From assembly GCA_913030605.1 (NCBI GenBank), contig CAJWEZ010000011.1, positions 1-64,000 on the forward strand: a stretch of DNA of 64,000 nucleotides, in the 5' to 3' direction. This DNA is from an uncultured Spirochaeta sp. (lineage in GTDB: Bacteria; Spirochaetota; Spirochaetia; DSM-27196; Alkalispirochaetaceae). Positions 27,036 to 36,221 of the stretch are shown here, one piece after another; position 1 is the stretch's first letter; every line of letters starts with the position of its first letter. A model generated the notes under the pieces. That model worked only from the letters and a program-made list of their open reading frames with translations, had not been told where the DNA came from and did not search any database. A program made the translations under genes and the position numbers.

Positions 27036-29858
27036 ATGGCAGAGGATCAGGATAAGCAGAAACCGAAGACGACACTCATCAAGAAAAAGGCCGAATCCGG
27101 CGACTCGGGCGAGAAGAAGAAGGTCCGCGTTGTCGTGAAGCGCAAGGCCAAGGCCAAGCCCGCGGCGGAGGAAACCTCCGGCGATGCGGCCCCCCGGCCC
27201 GACGAATCGACGGCGGCGGCCTCGAAGGCCAAGGAACGCCCAGCTACGTCTCCGGAGTCTGACTCATCGAGCCCGAAGAAGTCATCCTCGGAACCGGACG
27301 CCACAGAGACAAGCGAAAAGGCGCCCACGGCTCCCAAGCGTGCGGCAAAGGCGAAGGAATCGCCGAAACCCGCGGAACAGGCGGACGCTCCTGCGGCGGA
27401 GGCCAAGCCCTCTGAACGCGAGAGTACAGCCGAGACCGACAGGGACGCGGCGGCGGAAAAGAAGCCGACGACCGGCAAGAAGCCCGGCGCCGAGAAACCC
27501 GCCGAACGCCCCGCCGAGGCTGCCGAGAAAAAGCCCTCGACCACTGAATCGGCCTCCAGCGAGGAGCCGTCCAGCGAGGGTGGCGGACTGGCGTGGTCCG
27601 TCAAGGAACCCGGTGTTCGCAAAACACCGCGGCGGCCCGCATCCGAAGCGCGTGACTCGATTCGCTCCACCGTTGGACCCCGCAGCGAATACCGCACCGG
27701 GGCCCGCGGCGGACGCACCGCCGGCCCCCGACGGGGCACCGAACAGGGCGGCCCCGCCCGCGGACCGCGAACCGGCGGTCCCGGTCGCGGCCAGGGACGC
27801 CCCGGAGACGGTACTCGCCCCAGCGGTCCTCCCCGCGGACCGCGTCCCGGCGCTCCCGGCCGTGGTCCCGGTGGACCCGACGGTCAGGGACGGGGCCCCG
27901 GTGGTCCCGGGCGCGGCCCGGGTGGCCCCGGCGGTCCCGGCGGTCAGTCCCGCGACGGCAAGCCCAGCGGCCCGCCGCGACAGGGTGGCAAGAAATTCTA
28001 CAAGAGCAGGAAAGGCCGCGGCGGATACGAGCGCGACGATCGTCAGCGCGAGAAGGAAATCCAGTACAGCCGCAAGAAGCCGCAGCCGCGGGCCAACCCG
28101 ATCCCGAAAGAGATCGACATCATGGAGGTCGTCACGGTCAGCGAGCTGGCCAAGAAGATGAACCTCAAGGCCAACGAGCTCATCGGAAAACTGATGGGCA
28201 TGGGCATGATGGTCACGATCAACCAGCAGATCGATCGCGAAACGGCGGAGATCCTGGCGGGTGAGTACGGCTGTAAGGTCAACGTGGTCTCGCTCTACGA
28301 CGAGACGATCATCGAGACCTCCGCCGACAACGAAGAGGACCTCAAGCCGCGGTCGCCGATCGTTACGGTCATGGGCCACGTCGACCACGGAAAGACGAAA
28401 CTCCTCGACGCCATCCGCTCGACAAATGTGGTGGACGGCGAGAGCGGCGGCATCACGCAGCACATCGGCGCCTATCAGGTGTCGCTGGACGATCGCGGGA
28501 CGATCACGTTCCTCGATACGCCGGGCCACGAGGCGTTTACCCTCATGCGCGCCCGCGGCGCCCAGATCACCGATATCGTGATCCTCGTGGTCGCCGCCAA
28601 CGACGGTGTCATGCCGCAGACCCGCGAGGCGATCAGCCACGCGAAGGAAGCGGAAGTCCCGATCATCGTGGCGATCAACAAGGTGGACCTGCCGGAAGCC
28701 AACGTGGATCGCGTGAAACAGCAGCTTTCGGAACTCGAACTGATTCCTGAGGAGTGGGGCGGTCAGATCCCCATGGTCCAGGTGTCCGCGCTGAAGCGGG
28801 AGGGCATCGAAGACCTGCTGGAAACGGTGCTGTTGCAGGCCGAGCTGCTTGAACTCAAGGCCAACTGGGAGCGAAACGCCGAAGGAAAGGTTCTCGAGAG
28901 TCGCATCGATCCGGGCCGCGGAACCGTGGCCACCGTGCTCATCGAGCGCGGTACGATCAAGGTCGGAGACGCATTCGTCGGTGGTATCTACGCCGGCAAG
29001 GTCCGGGCCATGTTCGACGACCGAGGCAACCGCATCGAGCAGGCGTTCCCGTCCATGCCGATCGAGATCCTCGGGTTCGACGGTGTTCCGGAGGCAGGCG
29101 ATCCCTTCCAGGTGACGGCGGACGACAAACAGGCGCGACAGGTCGGTGCCAAACGGCAGGAACTGAAGCGGGTTGAGGAAGCCAAGAACGTCAAGAAGGT
29201 CACCCTCGACAACCTGTACGACAGCATCCAGGAAGGTGAGATCCAGGACCTCAAGGTCGTCATCAAGGGTGACGTGCACGGGTCTGTGGAGGCGCTCCAG
29301 AGTGCACTCGAAAAGCTGAGCACCAAGGAGATCCGTCTGACGGCGATTCATGCCTCAGCCGGTGCGATCAACGAAGGCGACATCATGCTCGCTTCGGCGT
29401 CGAACGCGATCGTTGTCGGATTCCACGTGCGACCGACACCGCGGGCGATGCAGCTCGCCGACCGGGAGAAGGTGGATATCCGCAAGTACAGCGTGATCTA
29501 CGACGCCGTGGAGGACATTCGCGCCGCCATGGAAGGCATGCTGGCACCGGAACTCCAGGAGGAGACGATCGGCGCTGTCGAAGTGCGGGAAACGTTCAAA
29601 GTGCCCAAGATCGGCATCGTCGCAGGGTCCTACGTCATCGAGGGCAAGGTCCGGCGCAACGCCAAGGTCCGTGTCTTCCGCGACGCGGTGCAGATCCACG
29701 AAGGAACGATCTCGTCGCTCAAACGGTTCAAGGACGACGTCCGTGAGGTCGACACCGGCTACGAGTGCGGTATCGGCATCAGCAACCTGCAGGATGTGCA
29801 GGTCGGTGATACGCTGGAGATCTTCGTCGTCAAGGAAGTGGCGAAAAAGCTCAGCTGA
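27036..29858 (+). CDS. infB: Translation initiation factor IF-2
   Basis: A 940-residue GTPase that loads initiator tRNA on the 30S subunit. I start at ATG 27036, because GAAAGGA (27024-27030) is ideally spaced for it; ATG 27030 overlaps that sequence. The first 350 residues are low-complexity: an Ala/Lys/Glu-rich half, then a Gly/Pro/Arg-rich half with repeated GPGRG-like units (about 27690-27960). The conserved part has the N2 helix ([20 protein letters not shown]), G1 [10 protein letters not shown]3 DTPGHEAF and G4 NKVD, followed by the OB, C1 and fMet-tRNA-binding C2 domains. The N-terminal extension is longer than usual. Confidence 0.97.
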   Translation: MAEDQDKQKPKTTLIKKKAESGDSGEKKKVRVVVKRKAKAKPAAEETSGDAAPRPDESTAAASKAKERPATSPESDSSSPKKSSSEPDATETSEKAPTAPKRAAKAKESPKPAEQADAPAAEAKPSERESTAETDRDAAAEKKPTTGKKPGAEKPAERPAEAAEKKPSTTESASSEEPSSEGGGLAWSVKEPGVRKTPRRPASEARDSIRSTVGPRSEYRTGARGGRTAGPRRGTEQGGPARGPRTGGPGRGQGRPGDGTRPSGPPRGPRPGAPGRGPGGPDGQGRGPGGPGRGPGGPGGPGGQSRDGKPSGPPRQGGKKFYKSRKGRGGYERDDRQREKEIQYSRKKPQPRANPIPKEIDIMEVVTVSELAKKMNLKANELIGKLMGMGMMVTINQQIDRETAEILAGEYGCKVNVVSLYDETIIETSADNEEDLKPRSPIVTVMGHVDHGKTKLLDAIRSTNVVDGESGGITQHIGAYQVSLDDRGTITFLDTPGHEAFTLMRARGAQITDIVILVVAANDGVMPQTREAISHAKEAEVPIIVAINKVDLPEANVDRVKQQLSELELIPEEWGGQIPMVQVSALKREGIEDLLETVLLQAELLELKANWERNAEGKVLESRIDPGRGTVATVLIERGTIKVGDAFVGGIYAGKVRAMFDDRGNRIEQAFPSMPIEILGFDGVPEAGDPFQVTADDKQARQVGAKRQELKRVEEAKNVKKVTLDNLYDSIQEGEIQDLKVVIKGDVHGSVEALQSALEKLSTKEIRLTAIHASAGAINEGDIMLASASNAIVVGFHVRPTPRAMQLADREKVDIRKYSVIYDAVEDIRAAMEGMLAPELQEETIGAVEVRETFKVPKIGIVAGSYVIEGKVRRNAKVRVFRDAVQIHEGTISSLKRFKDDVREVDTGYECGIGISNLQDVQVGDTLEIFVVKEVAKKLS

Positions 29859-29864
29859 CCCGTT

Positions 29865-30254
29865 ATGGATGAAACACGACGCGCCCGGTTGGCCCAGCGC
29901 ATTCAGGAGGAGCTCAGTACCCTCCTGATGCGCGGAGAAATCAAGGACCACCGGGTCAACAGCCTCATCTCCTTCAGTTTTGTCAAACTCGCCAAGGACG
30001 CGTCGGTGGCCCGCATCGGCGTGTCATCGGTTCTTGACCACCGCGCGGTCGATGCCGCCGTCGCCGGGCTCAACTCCGGCGCTGGCTACCTTCAGTCACG
30101 CCTCGGGCGAACGCTCAAGGTGCGACAGACGCCGCGGCTGTACTTCGTCGCCGACCACAGCATCGAGGAAGGGCAGCGGGTCATCAATACGATCAACGAA
30201 CTGGCCAGCAATGAGCAGCGGGATTCTTCTTCTGAACAAACCGACGGGGATTAG
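29865..30254 (+). CDS. rbfA: Ribosome-binding factor A
   Basis: A 129-residue KH-fold protein that helps mature 16S rRNA 5' ends and is needed in the cold. Recognised from RIQEELSTLLMRGEIKDHRV and the closing strand TLKVRQTPRLYFVADHSIEEG, and from its place between infB and truB. The last 44 nt overlap the truB start, so its terminal Ser/Glu-rich tail (SNEQRDSSSEQTDGD) is read over truB sequence. Confidence 0.95.
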   Translation: MDETRRARLAQRIQEELSTLLMRGEIKDHRVNSLISFSFVKLAKDASVARIGVSSVLDHRAVDAAVAGLNSGAGYLQSRLGRTLKVRQTPRLYFVADHSIEEGQRVINTINELASNEQRDSSSEQTDGD

Positions 30255-31122
30255 TTCCGCGCGGGTTCTCACCCCGCTCAAGCGGATATTCTCTGGAGAT
30301 CGCATAGGACATACCGGCACCCTCGACCCGTTTGCAGACGGACTGCTCGTGGTGCTGGTCGGATCGGCGACGCGCCTCTCGCGATGGTTTCTCAAGCTCG
30401 ACAAGCGCTATACCGCCGGTGTGCGCCTCGGCGCCGAAACCGACACCCTCGACACAGAGGGAACGGTGATCGCGGAGGCGCCTCGACCGGACGCCGCCGC
30501 GGTGCGGAACGCTGCCGACCGGTATCACGGCGATATCATGCAGGTTCCACCGGCGTTCTCGGCGCTGAACGTGAACGGGAGACGAGCGTACGCCCGTGCA
30601 CGGGCCGGGGAAACGGTCGACCTTCCCGCCAGGCCGGTCTCGATTCGGGCCCTGTCGGTGGAGCCCTCCGCCGACGGCGACCGGTTCGCGATGGATGTCA
30701 CCTGCAGCAGCGGGACCTACATCCGCGCCCTGGCCAGAGACATCGCCCGGGACGCGGGCAGTCGTGGCTATTGTGAGACCCTCCGCCGGGAGTCCGTCGG
30801 CCCGTTCAGTCTTGATGCAGCCGTCGACATTGACTCCCTGATGAGCGCACCGCACCCGGAACACTCCCTGCTGTCACCGGTGGAGGCGATGCGACGCCTC
30901 GATGTGATGCCCCTCCATCCCGTGCCCGGGCCCAGCGTGGCGCGCGTTCGCAACGGCCAACCCCTGGATCGGGTCTTTCCGGCGGATGCATTCACGGGAG
31001 AGGCGTCCGTGCGTCTGCTCGTCGACGAAACCGGCGATGCCGCCCTGGCGGTCATCGTACGTCGCGAGGACGGACGGTGGCGCTACGAAACCGTTTTTCC
31101 CGCCGACGGAGCCGCGGCGTGA
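30211..31122 (+). CDS. truB: tRNA pseudouridine(55) synthase TruB
   Basis: A 303-residue enzyme that makes pseudouridine 55 in the T-loop of tRNAs. I start at ATG 30211 (MSSGILLLNKPTGISSARVL), the family N-terminus; it overlaps rbfA by 44 nt. The catalytic Asp is in GHTGTLDPFADGLLVVLVG near residue 38, with the supporting segments YTAGVRLGAETDTLDTEG and CSSGTYIRALARDI. The C-terminal region is a short PUA-like extension. Its stop overlaps the ribF start (GTGA). Confidence 0.96.
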   Translation: MSSGILLLNKPTGISSARVLTPLKRIFSGDRIGHTGTLDPFADGLLVVLVGSATRLSRWFLKLDKRYTAGVRLGAETDTLDTEGTVIAEAPRPDAAAVRNAADRYHGDIMQVPPAFSALNVNGRRAYARARAGETVDLPARPVSIRALSVEPSADGDRFAMDVTCSSGTYIRALARDIARDAGSRGYCETLRRESVGPFSLDAAVDIDSLMSAPHPEHSLLSPVEAMRRLDVMPLHPVPGPSVARVRNGQPLDRVFPADAFTGEASVRLLVDETGDAALAVIVRREDGRWRYETVFPADGAAA

Positions 31123-31922
31123 GCATCCCCGTCACCTACTGGACCGACCCCGACGCGCCGCCCGATGGGTTTCCGACCCGCAGACCGGTCAGTCTTGCCG
31201 TTGGTGTGTTCGATGGTGTACACCGCGGTCATCAGGAACTCCTGAAACGCGCCGTGGATGACGCCGCCCAGCTCGATGACGGTATCCCCGCGGTTCTGAC
31301 CTTTGACCCCAATCCCGCGCGTCTGGTCCGACCGGATAGTTACCTTGGCGACCTTTCCACCGTCGGCGAGCGCATGCACCGCTTCGCCGAGTCCGGAATC
31401 GAGGAGGCGATCGTCGTGTCGTTCTCAACCGCCTTTGCCTCGATGTCGGGATACGCGTTTCTGGAACGAATCCTGCATCTGTTTCCGCACCTCCAGCTTA
31501 TGGTGGTGGGATTCAACTTCCACCTCGGTCACAACCGCGACGTCCACGCCGAGGAACTCGCACGCTGGATGGGGCGGCGCGGCATCAGGGTTGACATCGT
31601 GCAGGCGCTAAAAGATAATGTTGATTCGATTAGCAGCTCCCGCATCCGTCGTGCCGTCGCGGCTGGGGATCTGGGAAACGCCGCGGCGATGTTGGGCCGC
31701 CCGTACACCGTTGCCGTCGACGGCCAGCTCCCGTCTCATCGCAACGAGTGTTCCCAGTTGCTTCCTCCCGTGGGCCGGTATCCCTGTACGTTCGTACACG
31801 AGGGCTTCAGCCGCGAGGGCATGATGGGGGTCGCCGAGAATGGCACCCTCGCGTGGGAGCCGCGCACCGAAAATACACGATACGTGATCCTAAGGAGTAC
31901 GACTGATGGCATTGACAGCTGA
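31119..31922 (+). CDS. ribF: RibF-type FAD synthetase with degenerate flavokinase domain
   Basis: A 267-residue protein from GTG 31119. The N-terminal nucleotidyltransferase domain is intact: [18 protein letters not shown] carries the (F/L)GxHxGH-type site, with [18 protein letters not shown] and [10 protein letters not shown] near residue 175. Bifunctional RibF proteins are over 300 residues, with a C-terminal riboflavin kinase. Here only about 75 residues follow LGRPY, and the GRTIGFPTAN core that binds ATP-Mg is missing, although a strand resembling PPxGxY ([12 protein letters not shown]) remains. I infer FMN adenylyltransferase activity only. The gene hosts a strong promoter at 31591-31619. 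Confidence 0.87.
   Translation: MSIPVTYWTDPDAPPDGFPTRRPVSLAVGVFDGVHRGHQELLKRAVDDAAQLDDGIPAVLTFDPNPARLVRPDSYLGDLSTVGERMHRFAESGIEEAIVVSFSTAFASMSGYAFLERILHLFPHLQLMVVGFNFHLGHNRDVHAEELARWMGRRGIRVDIVQALKDNVDSISSSRIRRAVAAGDLGNAAAMLGRPYTVAVDGQLPSHRNECSQLLPPVGRYPCTFVHEGFSREGMMGVAENGTLAWEPRTENTRYVILRSTTDGIDS
31591..31619 (+). promoter_or_regulatory. Strong sigma70-type promoter inside ribF, for rpsO-pnp
   Basis: TTGACA (31591-31596), a 17-bp spacer and GATAAT (31614-31619) form a near-consensus promoter within the ribF reading frame. Local codons switch to AT-rich ones (CTA AAA GAT AAT GTT GAT). The predicted start near 31626 gives rpsO a leader of about 280 nt. Confidence 0.7.
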
Positions 31923-32175
31923 ACAGAAACGCGAGGTTATCGCGGAGTTTGGCGAAGGGGAGAAGGACACCGGCCGCCCGGAAGTCCAGATCGCGCTGCT
32001 TACCCGCCGCATCGAGGAGCTCACCGAGCACCTCAAGATCAACAAGAAAGATCACCATAGTCGCCGTGGTCTCCTGAAGCTGGTCGGACAGCGACGCCGG
32101 CTGCTCCGGTACCTGAAAGGTCAGGACCTGGAGCGGTACCGCGCCCTGCTGGGCAAGCTCGGGCTGCGCAAATAG
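31906..32175 (+). CDS. rpsO: 30S ribosomal protein S15
   Basis: An 89-residue primary 16S-binding protein, normal length. Typical blocks are the start [15 protein letters not shown], the segment [20 protein letters not shown] and the end [21 protein letters not shown]. The Shine-Dalgarno sequence AAGGAG lies 10 nt before the ATG, which falls inside the end of ribF (17-nt overlap). It precedes pnp, as in many bacteria, where the junction is an RNase III/E processing site; two hairpins follow the stop. Confidence 0.98.
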   Translation: MALTAEQKREVIAEFGEGEKDTGRPEVQIALLTRRIEELTEHLKINKKDHHSRRGLLKLVGQRRRLLRYLKGQDLERYRALLGKLGLRK

Positions 32176-32252
32176 CGCAGGCGCCTCGCGCCTGCGCGCG
32201 GGTTGCGCACCACGGTTGCACCGGCCGGGCTTTCTGCCCGGCGCCGGGTGCA
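32175..32252 (+). other. Two stable hairpins in the rpsO-pnp intercistronic region
   Basis: Hairpin 1 is a perfect 9-bp GC stem (32175-32183 with 32189-32197, loop CCTCG) beginning on the last base of the rpsO stop codon. Hairpin 2 has a perfect inner 7-bp stem (32224-32230 with 32236-32242) inside a longer outer arm pairing TGCACCG (32217) with the GGTGCA end (32252). No T tract follows either. This layout recalls the pnp leader, which in enteric bacteria is cut by RNase III and then used for autoregulation. Confidence 0.7.
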
Positions 32253-32283
32253 GAGAGTTCGGATATCAGGAAAGAAACACGAC

Positions 32284-34503
32284 ATGCACAAAGTTACGAT
32301 CAAAATTGGTGGTGAGGACCTCGTCCTTGAAACCGGCCGCATGGCCAAACAGGCCAACGGCGCGGTGTACGCCACCTACGGCGGATCGGCGGTCCTCGCC
32401 ACCGCCACCTGTTCGGACGAGCCCCGCGAGGGGATTGACTTCGTTCCGTTGCAGGTCGAATACAACGAGAAATACTACGCCGCCGGCAAGATTCCCGGTG
32501 GGTTCATCAAGCGGGAAGGTCGCCCCAAGGACAAGGAGATTCTCGTCTCCCGTCTGATCGACCGTCCCATGCGACCGCTGTTCTCCAAAAAGTTCATGCG
32601 GGAACTCCAGATCGTTCCGACGGTCCTCTCCACGGATCAGATCAACCCGCCGGACGTGGTGGCAATGGTCGCCGCCAGCACAGCCGTTCACATCAGCGAC
32701 ATTCCCTTTGACGGTCCGGTTGGAGCCGTTCGCGTGGTGTCCGTGGATGGCCAGATGGTGGTAAACCCGACCTTTGACCAGATCGCGAAATCGGAACTCG
32801 AAATCATCGTCGCCGGCACCAAGGACGGCATCACGATGGTTGAGGGCGGCGCCGCCGAAGTCTCCGAGGAGCTCATGCTCCAGGCGATCGATGAGGCGCG
32901 CACCGTCATCGCGGAGATCTGCCGCGTTCAGGATGAGATCCGTCAGGCGGTGGGCAAGGAGAAACTGCCCCTCGTCGAGGACGAGAAGTCGCTTCCGATC
33001 GCCGATCAGATCCGCGATTTTGCCTACGACAAGCTCAAAGAAGCGTGCTTCGTTCTCGGCAAGCACACCCGTTCGGCGGCGGTCAAGGCGGTGAAATCCG
33101 AGACGATGGAACACTTCGCCGACGCCCTCGCCGAGGATGAGGACTACGCGGGGCTGGCGAAGAAGCTGCTCGGCGATATGGAGCAGGAGATCGTCCGTAC
33201 CTCGATTCTCGAGTCCGGCAAGCGCACCGATCATCGCGGCCTCGAAGACATCCGCCCGATTACGGCCGAGATCGACGTTCTTCCGCGGACCCACGGCAGT
33301 GCCCTGTTCACCCGCGGCGAGACGCAGGCGCTGGCGGTTGTGACGCTCGGTACGATGTACGATGAGCAGATCATGGACGACATCGACGGCGACCGCCGCG
33401 AGAACTTCATGCTCCACTACAACTTCCCTCCGTACTCCGTCGGTGAAACCGGACGGCTCGGAACGGGACGGCGTGAGATCGGCCATGGCCACCTTGCACA
33501 CCGCGCCCTGTCCGCCGTGATCCCCGGAAAGGATGCGTTTCCCTACACCTTGCGGGTCGTTTCGGAAGTCCTGGAGTCCAACGGCTCTTCGTCCATGGCC
33601 ACTGTCTGTGGTGGATCTCTGGCGATGATGGCCGCCGGTGTTCCCACCGCAAAACCGGTCGCCGGTATCGCCATGGGGCTCATCTCCGACGGCGAGCGCA
33701 CCGCGGTGCTCAGCGATATCCTCGGTGAAGAGGACCACCTCGGCGACATGGACTTCAAGGTCGCCGGGACACGCGACGGCATCACTGCGTTCCAGATGGA
33801 CATCAAGATCAAGAACGTCTCCAAGGAAGTCATGACCACCGCCCTCGGACAGGCCAAACGTGGTCGCATGCACATCCTCGACAGGATGGCGGAAGCGATT
33901 CAGGCGCCGCAGTCCGAACTCTCGGAGCACGCGCCGCGCATCCTTTCGTTCACCGTTGAGCCCGATGCGATCGGCCTCCTCATCGGAAGCGGCGGCAAGA
34001 CGGTCCGGTCGATCCAGGAGAAGTTCGGCGTTCAGGTGAACTTCGATGACGGCGGAACCGTTACGATCTACTCAAAGGACAAGGCAGCTGCAGACAACGC
34101 CAAGGCGAGCTTCATGCAGCTCCTCGAGGAGCCGGAGATCGGCGCCGTCTATCCCGGCGTAGTCAAGCGGATCACCGACTTCGGAGCCTTCATCGAGTTC
34201 CTCCCTGGCCGCGAAGGGCTGTGCCACATCAGCAAGATGGCCAACCACCGGATCAACTCCGTTGAGGACGTTCTGTCCATGGGCCAGGAAGTCGACGTCA
34301 AGATCATCGAGATCGACAAAATGGGCCGCGTCAACCTCAGCCTGATCTACGAGGGCATGAGCGAGGGCAACGATCACGGCGGCGACCGGGGAGACCGAGG
34401 CCACCGGGGCGGCGGCGACCGCAACCGCGGTGGAGACCGCGGAGACCGTGGCCACCGAGGTGGCGGCGACCGCAACCGCGACCGTGGACGCCGACGCGAC
34501 TGA
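32284..34503 (+). CDS. pnp: Polyribonucleotide nucleotidyltransferase (PNPase)
   Basis: A 739-residue 3'-5' phosphorolytic exonuclease of RNA turnover. I start at ATG 32284 ([20 protein letters not shown]), preceded by AGGAAAG. Two RNase PH-like domains are clear: the first has [16 protein letters not shown] and [12 protein letters not shown], and the second has [15 protein letters not shown] and the catalytic Asp region [17 protein letters not shown] domain ([13 protein letters not shown]) and an S1 domain ([20 protein letters not shown]) follow. The last 45 residues are a Gly/Asp/Arg tail made of two copies of a 17-residue unit. Confidence 0.97.
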   Translation: MHKVTIKIGGEDLVLETGRMAKQANGAVYATYGGSAVLATATCSDEPREGIDFVPLQVEYNEKYYAAGKIPGGFIKREGRPKDKEILVSRLIDRPMRPLFSKKFMRELQIVPTVLSTDQINPPDVVAMVAASTAVHISDIPFDGPVGAVRVVSVDGQMVVNPTFDQIAKSELEIIVAGTKDGITMVEGGAAEVSEELMLQAIDEARTVIAEICRVQDEIRQAVGKEKLPLVEDEKSLPIADQIRDFAYDKLKEACFVLGKHTRSAAVKAVKSETMEHFADALAEDEDYAGLAKKLLGDMEQEIVRTSILESGKRTDHRGLEDIRPITAEIDVLPRTHGSALFTRGETQALAVVTLGTMYDEQIMDDIDGDRRENFMLHYNFPPYSVGETGRLGTGRREIGHGHLAHRALSAVIPGKDAFPYTLRVVSEVLESNGSSSMATVCGGSLAMMAAGVPTAKPVAGIAMGLISDGERTAVLSDILGEEDHLGDMDFKVAGTRDGITAFQMDIKIKNVSKEVMTTALGQAKRGRMHILDRMAEAIQAPQSELSEHAPRILSFTVEPDAIGLLIGSGGKTVRSIQEKFGVQVNFDDGGTVTIYSKDKAAADNAKASFMQLLEEPEIGAVYPGVVKRITDFGAFIEFLPGREGLCHISKMANHRINSVEDVLSMGQEVDVKIIEIDKMGRVNLSLIYEGMSEGNDHGGDRGDRGHRGGGDRNRGGDRGDRGHRGGGDRNRDRGRRRD
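34378..34479 (+). repeat. Two 51-bp tandem repeats encoding the pnp RG tail
   Basis: Copies at 34378-34428 and 34429-34479 both encode [17 protein letters not shown] with a few silent differences. They form a disordered Arg/Gly tail on PNPase, likely adding RNA affinity. Alternative GTG starts for dut lie in or just after this repeat in another frame. Confidence 0.9.
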
Positions 34504-34939
34504 CAGTGTCCGGGTAGGCCTTCGGGCCTTTCCCGGCTTCGAGCCCGTCTACGCAAGCACCGCGGCCGCCGGTGCCGACCTCCGCGCGCGAATCGACCAA
34601 CCGGTCGATCTCGCCGCCGGAGAGCGGCTGCTGGTCGCCACCGGTGTTTTTTTGGCGCTTCCCGACGGGTACGAGGCGCAGGTGCGGCCCCGTTCGGGCC
34701 TCGCAGTGCGTCACGGCGTCACCGTCCTCAACAGCCCGGGAACGATCGACAGCGACTACCGGGGAGAGATACAGGTGCCGCTGATAAACCACGGCCGCGA
34801 GGCCGTGACGATTGAACCACGCATGAGAATCGCGCAGCTCGTCGTTGCTCCTGTCCTGCGGGCGGTGTTCGTGCAGCTCGAGTCCCTTCCGGTCACCGCG
34901 CGGGGGGCGGGCGGCTTTGGCTCGACCGGCCACAGGTAG
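34484..34939 (+). CDS. dut: Deoxyuridine 5'-triphosphate nucleotidohydrolase (dUTPase)
   Basis: A trimeric dUTPase that keeps uracil out of DNA and supplies dUMP. All five motifs are present: motif 1 [12 protein letters not shown], motif 2 [11 protein letters not shown], motif 3 [11 protein letters not shown], motif 4 [10 protein letters not shown] and motif 5 [12 protein letters not shown] start at GTG 34484, giving 151 residues, the usual length. GTG 34430 would add an 18-residue Ala/Thr run encoded out of frame by the pnp repeat. The start overlaps pnp by 20 nt. Confidence 0.93.
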   Translation: MDADATDSVRVGLRAFPGFEPVYASTAAAGADLRARIDQPVDLAAGERLLVATGVFLALPDGYEAQVRPRSGLAVRHGVTVLNSPGTIDSDYRGEIQVPLINHGREAVTIEPRMRIAQLVVAPVLRAVFVQLESLPVTARGAGGFGSTGHR

Positions 34940-34979
34940 ACGAGCTCTCAGTCCCGAACGGCGCTTCGACGGCTCCTCG

Positions 34980-36221
34980 ATGCTGCTGTGGCGCTACATC
35001 GGCGGTGAGTTCCTGGTGTCATTCGCCGTCGCCTTTGCCTTCTTCTTCTTCATGTTCTTCCTGAACCAGCTCCTGCTGCTCGCGGAGGACATTCTGCAAA
35101 AGGACGTTCCCGTCTGGGACGTTGTTCGGTTGATCGTTTATTCTCTTCCATCGATTATCGCCCTTTCCGTCCCTTTCGGGACGCTCGTCGGCACCCTTAT
35201 GGCGGTGGGCCGGCTCTCAGCGGATAACGAGATCGTGGCGCTCCGGGCCGGCGGGATTCCCCTACGGCGCATCTTTTCGCCCGTCCTGGCGCTTGCGCTG
35301 TTTCTCTCAGCGGTGTCATTCGTCACCAACGACTATCTGCTGCCGCTCGGCACGCTCAATTTCGGACGCCTGTACCGCGAGCTCCTGTACGCAAATCCCG
35401 CGCTCGAACTGGAACCGTACTCGGTGAAGCGCTATCAGGACGACGTACTCATCACCGGTGCCGTGGAGCCCGGCCGACTGGATGACTTTGCGATCATAGA
35501 CACCGACGGCCAGGGAAATCGCCGGGTCATCACCGCCACGGAGGCTCGGCTGTTGCGGGAGGGCGATCCAAACGCGATCGGAATCGAACTCGATAACGTG
35601 ACGGCCCATTCCTCCGTCTCCGGTGCGGAGTTCAACTACAGCCGCGCCCGGACGATGCGCTACAACATCCTGCTCCAGGACATTACGGTGGCGATTCGCA
35701 GCCCCGGTCCCCGCGAAATGAGCGCCCGCGACGTCCGCAGCGCCATCCAGGAGAAGGAAACCGCTCTGGCTCCGAGGATCGCCGAGTGGCGTCGGCAACG
35801 GCTCGACAGCGTACTACGGGCGGCGGAACTCGCGGCCGACGCCGAGGAGGGCGATCCCGCATCGATCGCCAGGGCGCAACAGGCGGCGGAAGAGCTCATT
35901 CGCATCGATCGCCAGCGTCCCGTGGACCGTTCCCTCCAGGTGTACCGCCTCGAATACCACAAGAAGTTCAGCATCCCCTTCGCGGCGCTCTCGTTCGTCT
36001 TTCTGGCGTTTCCCCTGGGACTCTTTTCCCGCCGCAGTGGCCGCGGCGTCGGCTTTGGCATCGGGCTTCTGATCGCAACGTCGTACTGGGCGATGCTCAT
36101 CGCCGGTCAGACGTTCGGGACGCAGCGTCCCGATGTCCCTCCGGCGCTCGCGATGTGGTTGCCGAACATCGTGTTCTTCATCGCCGGCGTCGTGGTGTTT
36201 GTGAGGAGGGCCCGGCAGTGA
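34980..36221 (+). CDS. lptF: LptF/LptG-family permease (LptF position)
   Basis: A 413-residue inner-membrane protein of the LptF/LptG (YjgP/YjgQ) family. Three N-terminal membrane segments (FLVSFAVAFAFFFFMFFL, LIVYSLPSIIALSVPFGTLV, a third near residues 95-112) are followed by a periplasmic beta-jellyroll domain of about 200 residues. Three C-terminal segments end the protein (IPFAALSFVFLAFPLGLF). The conserved SADNEIVALRAGGIPL segment couples to the LptB ATPase. With LptG it extracts lipid or LPS into a periplasmic bridge. It starts 40 nt after dut and overlaps lptG as GTGA. Confidence 0.9.
   Translation: MLLWRYIGGEFLVSFAVAFAFFFFMFFLNQLLLLAEDILQKDVPVWDVVRLIVYSLPSIIALSVPFGTLVGTLMAVGRLSADNEIVALRAGGIPLRRIFSPVLALALFLSAVSFVTNDYLLPLGTLNFGRLYRELLYANPALELEPYSVKRYQDDVLITGAVEPGRLDDFAIIDTDGQGNRRVITATEARLLREGDPNAIGIELDNVTAHSSVSGAEFNYSRARTMRYNILLQDITVAIRSPGPREMSARDVRSAIQEKETALAPRIAEWRRQRLDSVLRAAELAADAEEGDPASIARAQQAAEELIRIDRQRPVDRSLQVYRLEYHKKFSIPFAALSFVFLAFPLGLFSRRSGRGVGFGIGLLIATSYWAMLIAGQTFGTQRPDVPPALAMWLPNIVFFIAGVVVFVRRARQ

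Noticed and set aside
27282-29351. A 689-codon antisense frame over infB
   Set aside because: A codon shadow of IF-2: no start context and no family motifs, and the plus-strand gene is certain. Similar antisense frames over bamA (16058-18112), pnp (32266-33930), and cmk/rpsA (52766-54898) were rejected for the same reason.
34430-34483. A longer dut start at GTG 34430
   Set aside because: It would add 18 Ala/Thr-rich residues read out of frame from the pnp tail repeat. The family length and motif 1 position favour GTG 34484.
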